NCBI GenBank assembly: GCA_964346175.1
Contig: CAYFTG010000002.1
Location: 62,001 to 126,000, forward strand
Length of the DNA stretch: 64,000 nucleotides
Source: DTU032 sp964346175
GTDB lineage: Bacteria > Bacillota > Clostridia > Saccharofermentanales > DTU023
Direction of reading: 5' to 3'
The position numbers were made by a program, and so were the translations under genes. Of this stretch, positions 16,956 to 24,778 are shown piece after piece (positions within the stretch are counted from its first letter, which is position 1; every line of letters starts with the position of its first letter). A model generated the notes under the pieces. The model worked only from the letters and a program-made list of their open reading frames with translations, had not been told where the DNA came from and did not search any database.

Positions 16956-17678
16956 TCAGCTGTGTAGAGCAGAGCTGATCTGCCGGCGCAGTTTTTCCCT
17001 TTCCATGATGTGATCGACATCCGAGCTGCCTTCCACTTGAGGAATGTCGATGGAGGCTAATAAGCGCGCTGGAAGCTCTCCCTGCAGGACGTAGATGCGA
17101 TTGGCGAGCGAAAGGGCTTCTTCGATGCTGTGCGTGATCAGGAGGATTGAAAGGCCCAACTCTTCTTTATGGTCCAAGAGCCATTCGTAGAGGCCTTCGC
17201 GCGTCAATGCGTCTAGGCCGGAGAAGGGCTCATCTAAAAGCATAAGCTCTTGCGAGTAAAGCCAAGTGCGCAGGAGGGCGCAGCGCTGACGCTGCCCTCC
17301 CGAGAGGGTTGCCGGCCAGCGGTTTTCAAGTCCTGCTAAGCCGAAGATCGGTAAGAATTCTCTGGCCTTGTCTCTGGCTTCTTCTTTGGAGGCGGAGCGC
17401 AGGATTAAGGGCAAGGCGATATTGTCCAGAACTGTCTTCCAGTCCAGCAGCAGGTCCTTTTGCATCATGTAGCCGACTCTGGCGCGCCGCTCGACCTCGC
17501 CGCTATCGGCAGAGTCCAGGCCGGCTAACACGTTAAAAAGAGTTGACTTGCCGCTACCGCTTTTGCCCAGAATCGCCACGATTTCACCGCGGAACAGTTC
17601 GAGCGAAACATCCTCAATTACAGGCATGCCGTCATAGGCTTTATTTAGGTTTTTGCAGGAAAGGATCAGATCGCTCAT
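16956..17678 (-). CDS. ABC transporter ATPase, thiamine-precursor uptake (ThiZ-like)
   Basis: 240-residue ATPase of the nitrate/sulfonate/taurine-like family. Walker A is GKSGSGKST (38-46), the Q-loop YMMQKD, the signature LSGGQRQR and Walker B LMLLDEP, followed by the His-loop ITHS. It is the last gene of a three-gene unit whose leader is a TPP riboswitch, which argues that the substrate is a thiamine precursor such as formylaminopyrimidine; this is inference from context. 11 bases separate it from the binding-protein gene. Confidence 0.9.
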   Translation of the reverse strand: MSDLILSCKNLNKAYDGMPVIEDVSLELFRGEIVAILGKSGSGKSTLFNVLAGLDSADSGEVERRARVGYMMQKDLLLDWKTVLDNIALPLILRSASKEEARDKAREFLPIFGLAGLENRWPATLSGGQRQRCALLRTWLYSQELMLLDEPFSGLDALTREGLYEWLLDHKEELGLSILLITHSIEEALSLANRIYVLQGELPARLLASIDIPQVEGSSDVDHIMEREKLRRQISSALHS

Positions 17679-17689
17679 AGTTTTTCCTT

Positions 17690-18685
17690 TTATTCTTTCG
17701 GCAAAAAATCACTGGTAAAGGCTGAGTCAACGTCGACTTCCTCTTCCAAAAGTCCATTCTCGCTCATCCAGAGGGCGAAGTTCTCCCAGCGTTCGGCTGT
17801 CATGGAGCCCCAAGTTTCGTTGCTCTTTTTGCTTTCGTTATTGAGCCATTCCTGACTGGCTACGAGCAGTTCGCGATCCAACTCCGGGGCAGCTTTCATC
17901 AGGGCTTCCACTGCCGCATCGGCGTCTGAAATTGCGTCGGCATAGCCTTTAGCGGTGGCGCGCAAGAATTTCTGCACCAGTTCGGGATCTTCCTCCAGAA
18001 GCTCATCTCTAGTGATTAGGACCGGTGAATAAAAATCCAGTCGCTCGTCGATCTCGCGCATCAAAATGAAATTGATCGGATAATCCATCAGCTCGCAGTT
18101 CACGCCGTCCCAGGCATAATAGATCCAAGCAAAATCAGCTTCTGTTTCCATGCTGGCAATAAAATTTGAAGCCGACTGGTTGATAATGTTGACTTTGTCG
18201 TAATCGGCGCCTTCCTTTTCCATCAAGCTGCGGATAAAAGCCAGCTCCAATTCCGTTCCCCAACCGCTGTAAGTATGTTCTTCAAAATCGCTGGCTGCTT
18301 CAATGCCACGGTCGACCGGAGAGGCGAAGCCGGAAGTATTGTGTTGCAAGAGGGCTGCGATCGCTACAACAGGAATCTGTGCTCCAGAAGCTCTAGCCTG
18401 CAAAACTTGTTCCTGAGAAGCGATGCCAAATGCAGCGCTGCCGTTAGCAACCATCTCGATAAAATTCATATCTGACTCGCGGAAAGTGATGTTGAGACCT
18501 GCCTCCGCATAGTAGCCGCGTTCCTGAGCTAAATACAAACCGCTGTGATTGGTGTTCGGTGTCCAGTCCAAGGCGAAGGACAATTCCAAAAGTTCGTCCT
18601 CCTCATCAGGCGTCGGAGCACAAGCTGCTCCCAGCAGTAAAACGGCAATCATCATTAAAACTAAAACTTTACTAAATGCTTTCAT
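17690..18685 (-). CDS. ABC transporter substrate-binding lipoprotein, thiamine-precursor (ThiY/NMT1-like)
   Basis: 331-residue lipoprotein: signal helix and lipobox ending LLLGAAC (lipidation Cys about residue 22), followed by an acidic stretch and the periplasmic-type fold LSFALDWTPNTNHSGLYLAQERGYYAEAG that is the hallmark of the NMT1/THI5-like family. It binds the pyrimidine precursor of thiamine in related systems. Start is the ATG at 18683-18685, preceded by AAAGGAG; an earlier in-frame ATG at 18712 has no such site. The dimeric palindromic repeat (18714-18778) lies between it and the permease gene, probably in the same transcript. Confidence 0.92.
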   Translation of the reverse strand: MKAFSKVLVLMMIAVLLLGAACAPTPDEEDELLELSFALDWTPNTNHSGLYLAQERGYYAEAGLNITFRESDMNFIEMVANGSAAFGIASQEQVLQARASGAQIPVVAIAALLQHNTSGFASPVDRGIEAASDFEEHTYSGWGTELELAFIRSLMEKEGADYDKVNIINQSASNFIASMETEADFAWIYYAWDGVNCELMDYPINFILMREIDERLDFYSPVLITRDELLEEDPELVQKFLRATAKGYADAISDADAAVEALMKAAPELDRELLVASQEWLNNESKKSNETWGSMTAERWENFALWMSENGLLEEEVDVDSAFTSDFLPKE

Positions 18686-18713
18686 TAAATAAACTCCTTT
18701 TATGTAACTCATT

Positions 18714-18778
18714 CGTGCCAGGCACAGAAATCAACTTAGCTGTCGAGTCAACTTTCGTGCCTGGCACGAAAGTTGACT
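18714..18778. repeat. Dimeric REP-like palindromic element, copy 1
   Basis: Two half-units in the same orientation: CGTGCCAGGCAC plus an ATCAACTTA tail (18714-18738), then a spacer and a second half. The second half is a perfect inverted repeat: 16-base arms 18746-18761 and 18763-18778 around a single central base. The core is CGTGCC-T-GGCACG. The same two-half layout occurs at 51571-51644. Here it sits between the permease and binding-protein genes of the thiamine operon, touching the permease stop codon. Confidence 0.85.
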
Positions 18779-19584
18779 TAATCTTTCTGTTTCAGCGACT
18801 TCTGCCACGGCATGGCGATTTTCTCGAGCAGGAGGACGACCCCATAAAACACCAAGCTCAATACTATAATCAGTATTACGGCCGCAAACATGCGGTCGAA
18901 GCGAAATGACCTTTTGCTGCGTAGCATGAGTATCCCCAGACCCTCTCCGCCTCCCGACCATTCAGCCAGCACGGCCGCCATCACACTGTACGTGGCAGAG
19001 ATCCGCAGACCTGAGAAGAATTGAGGGAGACTCGCAGGCAAAAGCACATGCCGCATCGTTTCCCAATTGCTTGCCCCCATAGTCTGCATTAGCCTCAGCA
19101 GGTCGCGATCCACTGAACGCAAGCCCCTAAAGAGACTGATCGTAATGGGGAAAAAGCAGGTCAAAACTACCACGAAAAGGCGCGGCAAATCGCTATAACC
19201 GAAGATCAGCACTATCACCGGGGTTATCACCATCGTCGGAATAGTCTGAGAAGCTACCACCAGTGGATAGAAAATCCGATACATCGCCTTGAAACGGTAA
19301 ATTAGCAGAGCAAAGAGCACCCCCACAAGAATGCTGAGCAAAAAACCAACAGCAGCTATCTTCAAGCTTTGCAGGAGATGGGGTGTGAAAAGTGGCCGAT
19401 CGCGGACAAGTGATGCGAAGACATCTGAAGGAGCCGGCAAAACGAAGCTTTTCAACATACCGCTATTGGCCAGCAGTTGTAGAATCACGAGCAAAACAGC
19501 AAGAAAAAGTAGCGGCGCCAAGATCGATTTAAGCGCGTTCGCTACACGATACAAAATAGATTTTAATTTTGTCGGAAAAGACAC
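18778..19584 (-). CDS. ABC transporter permease, thiamine-precursor uptake (ThiX-like)
   Basis: 268-residue membrane permease with about six helices; the EAA loop region is seen at about 170-190 (LMQTMGASNWETMRHVLLPASLP). It belongs to the binding-protein-dependent family used for nitrate, sulfonate and pyrimidine precursors. Start is a GTG at 19582-19584, six bases after the Shine-Dalgarno GGAGGGAG, which is itself the 3' strand of the TPP aptamer. Thus TPP binding should hide the ribosome binding site. First gene of the three-gene operon. Confidence 0.92.
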   Translation of the reverse strand: MSFPTKLKSILYRVANALKSILAPLLFLAVLLVILQLLANSGMLKSFVLPAPSDVFASLVRDRPLFTPHLLQSLKIAAVGFLLSILVGVLFALLIYRFKAMYRIFYPLVVASQTIPTMVITPVIVLIFGYSDLPRLFVVVLTCFFPITISLFRGLRSVDRDLLRLMQTMGASNWETMRHVLLPASLPQFFSGLRISATYSVMAAVLAEWSGGGEGLGILMLRSKRSFRFDRMFAAVILIIVLSLVFYGVVLLLEKIAMPWQKSLKQKD

Positions 19585-19591
19585 TTTTTCG

Positions 19592-19671
19592 TACTCCCTC
19601 CGCCGGTATTATCCGGATCAGGTTCTAGGGTCGACTCTCAGTCCTCTCAGCCGCTTCGCGACTCCCCTGAC
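19592..19671 (-). ncRNA. TPP riboswitch (thi box)
   Basis: On the minus strand the conserved blocks appear in order: GGGGAGTC, GGCTGAGAG, GACCCTAGAACCTGATC, TGGATAA-type CCGGATAATACCGGCG, and GGAGGGAGT closing the P1 stem. These are the thi-box segments. The last block contains the Shine-Dalgarno of the ABC permease gene, so control is probably translational. No separate terminator is seen between the aptamer and the gene. Confidence 0.96.
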
Positions 19672-19780
19672 ATTTACATGATATTACAGAAACCCACGTG
19701 CTACAAAACAGTCAGCACTTTGGTATCTTTTGTATTCTAGCCGGCTAAACTCCGAGCTCCATAACCCAAGCTCCATGAGC

Positions 19781-20413
19781 TTAGGAATTCTTTATGATCA
19801 CGCTCTCCACCAGCTGTGCTACATCTTCCAGACTATCACAACATCTTTCGAAGCGATAAAAAATCTCCGTCCAAGCAATAATCTCCACCGGATCCGCGCT
19901 TTCAGCATAAAGCCTCCGCACCGATCTAGCGTATAATCTGTCACCTTCTTCTTCAATGCTATTGATCTCTACGATGTATTCTCTCACCCGAAGGGAAGTC
20001 TTGAAGTTTCTGAACTCTTTGACCATATTGGCCAAGGTAACACTACCGCGCGAAATCAGCTTGGCAAATTCAATCGCCTCACTGCGTGGCTTCTTAATGA
20101 GGAACATATCAAAGCGCATCAAAATATCTTCAACCTTATCCGTCACCTCATCAATCAAATAGCCGATATCACTGACATTTTCTCGCGATAAGGGGTGCGA
20201 ACTACCGTGTGCCAGTTTATGATTTAGGTCATGCAGCATCAGATCAGCGGTATGCTCAATCTCATGCAACTCAACCAATGCTTCACCCAATGCAGAATGA
20301 TTGTAATCAGTCAGCTTTTCTTCGAGGTAATTTGCCGCACGAATGGAATACTCGCACAAATTAAGCAAAAGCCCGAAAGAATCAACTTTATTCCTACGTT
20401 TAAAAATCGACAC
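19781..20413 (-). CDS. DUF47 family phosphate-transport-associated protein
   Basis: 210-residue, all-helical PhoU-like protein (DUF47, the TIGR00153 family). Features such as ELHEIEHTADLMLHDLNHKLA and LIDEVTDKVEDILMRFDMF hold the E/D-rich metal-binding helices of that family. Members usually accompany a Pit phosphate permease; none is nearby here, so its partner must lie elsewhere. Start is a GTG (20411-20413) with AGGATG upstream. It is probably an independent gene downstream of rho, separated by 142 bases in which I saw nothing further. Confidence 0.85.
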   Translation of the reverse strand: MSIFKRRNKVDSFGLLLNLCEYSIRAANYLEEKLTDYNHSALGEALVELHEIEHTADLMLHDLNHKLAHGSSHPLSRENVSDIGYLIDEVTDKVEDILMRFDMFLIKKPRSEAIEFAKLISRGSVTLANMVKEFRNFKTSLRVREYIVEINSIEEEGDRLYARSVRRLYAESADPVEIIAWTEIFYRFERCCDSLEDVAQLVESVIIKNS

Positions 20414-20555
20414 CTGTAGCCATCCTTTCTGCTCAAAAGCTATCCAGCCTAGAGCTGCCGCTTCTAGAATGGGATATCCGTTAAAATATCCGTTTCCACC
20501 TCAGTTTAGCAAATATCACAGAAAGTTGTTTTTACAATCTATTGCAGTAAATCTG

Positions 20556-22529
20556 CTATAGAGATCTGTTATTCCCATTCGAGTTACCATTCTTCCCTGT
20601 GCCTCGCATGGCTTCAAAGAGTGAACGGTCACTAAAGGAAACATTAATCGAAGAAATAAACTGATCATTGTCGCGTGTCTTCATGAGGAGATTAATCAAG
20701 GTTTCAGTCACAGCAGTTGTTTCCAACTGTCCGAAAGCCTTACGTAAAGACCAAACTGCATCCAATTCACGCGGTGAGAGTAAGAGTTCTTCGCGCCTGG
20801 TGCTGGATTTCACGATATCAATAGCAGGGAAAATCCTCTTATCCGCCAACTTGCGATCGAGGACTACCTCCATATTACCGGTACCCTTAAACTCTTCAAA
20901 AATAACCTCGTCCATACGCGAGCCTGTATCGATCAGCGCAGTAGCGATGATGGTCAGACTGCCGCCATGCTCGATCTTTCTAGCTGCTCCAAAAAAGCGC
21001 TTGGGACCATAGAGTGCTCCCGGATCCAGACCACCTGAAAGGGTGCGGCCGGTAGGATTAATAGTCAGGTTATAGGCACGGCCCATGCGGGTAATGCTGT
21101 CCAAAAGAATGACCACGTCGTGGCCTAACTCTACTAGGCGCATGGCTCGTTCCAAAACCAACTCAGTGATCTTGACATGATTCTCGGGCGTGCGGTCAAA
21201 GGTCGAGTACGCAACCTCCCCTTCGATCGAACGCTGCATATCTGTAACCTCTTCGGGGCGCTCGTCAATCAGCAGCACCATCAACTTAACTTCAGGATTG
21301 CGCACTGAAATCGCATTGGCAATCTTCTGCAGCAGCATCGTCTTACCGGCCTTGGGTGGCGAGACGATCATGCCGCGCTGCCCTTTGCCGATAGGAGAAA
21401 TTAAATCAATGATCCGCGTCGACAACTCGTTGCGATCCGTTTCAAGCTGTAAACGCTCGTTAGGATAGATAGGCGTCAGGCGATCAAAGTTTGGTCGGTT
21501 TTTCATTTGTTCGGGTGGCAGATCGTTAACAGAATCTATAAAAGATAGAGCCCGATAGCGTTCGTTATCTCTTTGCGGACGTGCCGGTCCTTTAACTAAA
21601 TCGCCGGTGCGCAGATGAAACCTGCGAATGAACTGGGGCGATATATAAATATCAAAATTACTTTGCAAATAATTCTCTACACGTAAGAAACCATATCCTT
21701 CCGGCATAATTTCCAGAACACCGGCCACGGTTTCTTTCGAATCTTCAACTGATACATTAGTATCGTTTTGCTCTTCTTCCGCAGGAGCTTCTTTTTCTTT
21801 CTCCTGTTCCTGAGCAGGCACTATATCACGGCTGTTCTGCTTCGGCTTCTCTGCTTCTTCTTTGACGCTTGTTTTCTGGCGTCTTGTGCTAGTTTTGCTG
21901 CCTGTTTTGCGACTGCGCCTAGCTTTTCTTTCCACATCTCTCTCCTCGGCTTTAGCTTCCTCAGCCTCAGCCTCAGCCTCAACAGTAGAATCGACCTCAA
22001 GCTCTTCAACCTCTGCCTCTGATTCAGCCTCAACNNNNNNNNNNNNNNNNNNNNNNNNNNNNNNNNNNNNNNNNNNNNNNNNNNNNNNNNNNNNNNNNNN
22101 NNNNNNNNNNNNNNNNNNNNNNNNNNNNNNNNNNTCGACCTCAAGCTCTTCAACCTCTGCCTCTGATTCAGCCTCAACGCCCCAACCAACATCAGGCTCT
22201 TCAACTTCAGCCTCCGTCTCAAGCTCTTCAGCCTCCGGCTCAGGTTCCGTCTCCGTCTCCGTTTCAGTTTCAACTTTTTTCGCCGCTGCTTTTTTGCTTG
22301 CGGCTTTAGTTTTCGTGCTGCTACGAGGCTTTTCGTCAGCGTCTTTTTTAACTTCCTCGGGAGCCTTATTTAGTTCTGCTACCTCAGCTTCATCAGCAAC
22401 AGCAGTTAAAAAATCAACTAGCTGCTGCTTTGTCATTCTGCTGGTATCACGTGGTGTCAGCAGATTAGACAAGTGCGCTATGGTAACAAGGTCTTGTTTC
22501 GTTTTACCCTTGAAATCAATTTGGGACAT
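20556..22529 (-). CDS. rho: Transcription termination factor Rho (contains an assembly gap)
   Basis: Hexameric RNA-dependent ATPase that ends transcription. The N-terminus (about 1-45) is a SAP-like Rho_N domain (LVTIAHLSN... MTKQQLVDFLT). Then comes a very acidic Glu/Ala/Val repeat insertion (about 50-270) with 100 Ns at 22035-22134, followed by a cold-shock RNA-binding domain (LEIMPEGYGFLR, IYISPQFIRRF) and the RecA-type ATPase (SPPKAGKT Walker A, LLIDERPEEVTD). An identical 44-base repeat flanks the gap (21991-22034 and 22135-22178), so the assembly broke in a tandem repeat and the true length is unknown. The frame is preserved across the placeholder, but this is not proof that the real length is a multiple of three. 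Confidence 0.93.
   Translation of the reverse strand: MSQIDFKGKTKQDLVTIAHLSNLLTPRDTSRMTKQQLVDFLTAVADEAEVAELNKAPEEVKKDADEKPRSSTKTKAASKKAAAKKVETETETETEPEPEAEELETEAEVEEPDVGWGVEAESEAEVEELEVXXXXXXXXXXXXXXXXXXXXXXXXXXXXXXXXXXVEAESEAEVEELEVDSTVEAEAEAEEAKAEERDVERKARRSRKTGSKTSTRRQKTSVKEEAEKPKQNSRDIVPAQEQEKEKEAPAEEEQNDTNVSVEDSKETVAGVLEIMPEGYGFLRVENYLQSNFDIYISPQFIRRFHLRTGDLVKGPARPQRDNERYRALSFIDSVNDLPPEQMKNRPNFDRLTPIYPNERLQLETDRNELSTRIIDLISPIGKGQRGMIVSPPKAGKTMLLQKIANAISVRNPEVKLMVLLIDERPEEVTDMQRSIEGEVAYSTFDRTPENHVKITELVLERAMRLVELGHDVVILLDSITRMGRAYNLTINPTGRTLSGGLDPGALYGPKRFFGAARKIEHGGSLTIIATALIDTGSRMDEVIFEEFKGTGNMEVVLDRKLADKRIFPAIDIVKSSTRREELLLSPRELDAVWSLRKAFGQLETTAVTETLINLLMKTRDNDQFISSINVSFSDRSLFEAMRGTGKNGNSNGNNRSL
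22035..22134. other. Assembly gap of 100 N inside rho
   Basis: Placeholder of exactly 100 N flanked on both sides by the same 44-base sequence encoding a Glu/Ala-rich repeat, which points to collapse or breakage in a tandem array. Confidence 0.99.
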
Positions 22530-22575
22530 AAATGCTCCTAATATTCACTTTTTTTATAATTGAGAAAACAAGTTT

Positions 22576-23586
22576 CTAACTGTCTGCCAACTCACTGAAA
22601 CGATCCATGATATTAAGAGCTAGGCCTGTGCCTACAGCGACACAGGATACCGGATCCTCTGCCACTAAAACCTCTATGCCGACACGCGTCGCCAACATGC
22701 GATCCAAGCCGTAAAGCAGGGATCCGCCGCCGGTCATCACTATGCCGCGCTGAGATACGTCCGCCATCAATTCGGGTGGCGTGCTCTCTAATACTGAATG
22801 TACAGCTTCAAAAATTGAGCTAACAGGTTCCTCCAACGCCTCCAACATGTCTGTGGAGCTTATCGTTAAAATTGACGGCATACCTGTAACCAGATTGCGT
22901 CCCCTAACTTCCATTGATAGTTCCTCTTCACGGGGATACGCACAGCCGATATTGATTTTCAATTCTTCAGCTGTCTGCTCGCCAATTAACACATTATGTT
23001 TGCGGCGAATATACTTGATGATCGCTTCATCAAATTTATCGCCGGCAATTTTTATCGATTCGTCAACTACTGGTCGGCACATGGAAATAACTGCAATATC
23101 TGTGGTGCCCCCGCCGATATCAATGACCATACTACCACTGGCCTGAGTAACATCTATGCCCGCGCCTATAGCTGCTGCTACGGGTTCTCTAATGAGATAG
23201 ACATCCTTAGCTCCTGCGTGGCGACAGGCATCTTCAACTGCTTTTTGTTCGACCGGCGTAATTACGCTGGGAACACAGACTACAATTGTCGGTTTGAAAT
23301 AGCGAGCCAGAAATCCTGTGTTGACGCGTCCGATAAATTCTTTAAGCATCAGTTCCGTTATGCGGAAATCTGAAATAACTCCGTCACGTAGCGGTCGAAT
23401 AGCCTGAACAATGTCAGGGGTCCGCCCTAGCATCAGGCTGGCCTCTTCACCGATTGCCAGCACTCGTCCTGTTTTTGTATTAATTGCTACTACTGCGGGT
23501 TCCCGCAAAACTATGCCTCGGCCTTCGACATACACTAAAACTGTTGCCGTACCGAGATCAATACCTATATTAAGTCCAAGACCCAT
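22576..23586 (-). CDS. mreB: MreB/Mbl-family rod-shape protein
   Basis: Bacterial actin that guides lateral wall synthesis, 336 residues. It shows GIDLGTATVLVY at the nucleotide-binding phosphate-1 loop, DIGGGTTDIAVIS as phosphate-2, and GGGSLLYGLDRML near the C-terminus. Length and motifs are typical. mreC and mreD are not adjacent, so it may be the Mbl-type paralogue; I cannot tell from the sequence alone. It lies downstream of rho in a head-to-tail pair, 46 bases from the rho start. Start ATG has AGGAGC upstream. Confidence 0.93.
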   Translation of the reverse strand: MGLGLNIGIDLGTATVLVYVEGRGIVLREPAVVAINTKTGRVLAIGEEASLMLGRTPDIVQAIRPLRDGVISDFRITELMLKEFIGRVNTGFLARYFKPTIVVCVPSVITPVEQKAVEDACRHAGAKDVYLIREPVAAAIGAGIDVTQASGSMVIDIGGGTTDIAVISMCRPVVDESIKIAGDKFDEAIIKYIRRKHNVLIGEQTAEELKINIGCAYPREEELSMEVRGRNLVTGMPSILTISSTDMLEALEEPVSSIFEAVHSVLESTPPELMADVSQRGIVMTGGGSLLYGLDRMLATRVGIEVLVAEDPVSCVAVGTGLALNIMDRFSELADS

Positions 23587-23707
23587 TTTTGCTCCTGATG
23601 ACGCACTACACTAATCATTATGCTACTGTTCTTAAATTTCAATTTTTGAAAAAATCAAAATATCCGCGGAATTGTTAAAAAAACGAAACTTCAGATACTG
23701 CTCTAAA

Positions 23708-23736
23708 TTGTGATTCCAGCAGCGTCATGATACAAT
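23708..23736 (+). promoter_or_regulatory. Promoter candidate for the membrane-protein/leuS genes
   Basis: TTGTGA (23708-23713), a 17-base spacer, TACAAT (23731-23736), with TGA directly before the -10. It points rightward to the membrane protein at 23817 and, through it, leuS. Confidence 0.65.
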
Positions 23737-23816
23737 AAATCGCAGCTTAGAGCAAGGAATACTATAACATTCTAGAGCTTATCCAAACGTTAAACAAGTT
23801 ATGATTGAGGAAAAAA

Positions 23817-24713
23817 GTGCTTCGTGTCATAGGCCACATCTTTACATTCATATATTTCCTGGCAATCTTCCTTAGCTCACTCCTGCCTTCAAGCTTTTTA
23901 TACATTGCGGACATTGCGGGGATAGTGGCTTTCGCCATCTTCGCTCTGCTTCTAGCCCGCGGTCTAACCTATACACAGAATGTCTTCAAATATTTCTTGC
24001 GTTTGGCTATAACCGCTTTTGGCGTGGAACTCTTGCTGATCTTAGCCGAATGCTTTCTCGAAATCAATTTCGCCGGCTTGAATATTGTCTTCACCTATGC
24101 CGCAGCGCTAGGCTTTATCGTCGGCCTGAATCTCGCTCTCAATAGTTCCTACATGCTAGTGATGCGTCTCCAGACAAACGAAGGCGCAAACTCAAGAGAT
24201 TCGCGCCCCTTCAACAAATCCATTCAGCCGGGAAGCTATAATCTGCCTCCCTGGCTAGGACTAGCACTGGGAGCCGCCACCATGCTCTTATCGCTCTACG
24301 CCAGCTGGAGGATGGATTTTAACTTATCCATTTATGGCATTTTACTGGTCGCCTGTTTTTTCTTGGCCTTGATTGACCCTCTCGAGGATGTGGCAGAAGA
24401 AAAAGATTTTAGTAAGCGCCCCATCCTTGTCAAGCTGATCCGCAGATCAATTTTTTATCATGAAAAACATTTTGCACGCGCTTTCCTTCTCCTGCTTGGC
24501 TTTAATACCGTCTTTTACTGGATTGAGTTTTCCCTATATCGCAGCACCGCCAATCCAAACTACTTTTTCTCCTTCTTGGTCTTCATCCCGGCGGTTTTAC
24601 TCCCGCGACGGACACCCGACCACAGCACGAAGACACGCATCCTCCACTATGCCACCTTCCCGCTAATGCTCTTAGTTCTGGCAGCCTTACGCTATTTGCT
24701 TGTGCTATCCTGA
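23817..24713 (+). CDS. Multi-pass membrane protein of unknown function
   Basis: 298 residues that I do not recognise; about eight hydrophobic segments are spread over its length (for example around 8-24, 30-48, 58-76, 84-104, 145-162, 168-186, 222-240 and 275-292). I chose the GTG at 23817, with GAGG six bases upstream; a TTG at 23805 is an alternative. The promoter at 23708-23736 precedes it. leuS follows 65 bases later on the same strand, suggesting co-transcription, but no functional link is visible. Confidence 0.75.
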   Translation: MLRVIGHIFTFIYFLAIFLSSLLPSSFLYIADIAGIVAFAIFALLLARGLTYTQNVFKYFLRLAITAFGVELLLILAECFLEINFAGLNIVFTYAAALGFIVGLNLALNSSYMLVMRLQTNEGANSRDSRPFNKSIQPGSYNLPPWLGLALGAATMLLSLYASWRMDFNLSIYGILLVACFFLALIDPLEDVAEEKDFSKRPILVKLIRRSIFYHEKHFARAFLLLLGFNTVFYWIEFSLYRSTANPNYFFSFLVFIPAVLLPRRTPDHSTKTRILHYATFPLMLLVLAALRYLLVLS

Positions 24714-24778
24714 ACAGTGTCGTAAAATCTTAAGCTGAATGTGGCTTGATTTTTTTACTAATGAAACGAGGAAATATT

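Noticed and set aside
21991..22178. CRISPR-like repeat array at the rho gap
   Set aside because: The repeat is in-frame coding and acidic, with no spacers and no cas genes.
21862..22563. Long Ser-rich open frame on the plus strand
   Set aside because: Antisense shadow of the rho acidic repeat; it spans the gap and has no recognisable domain.
24714..24778. T-box leader upstream of leuS
   Set aside because: Only 65 bases are available between the genes and no T-box or specifier-loop sequence is seen.
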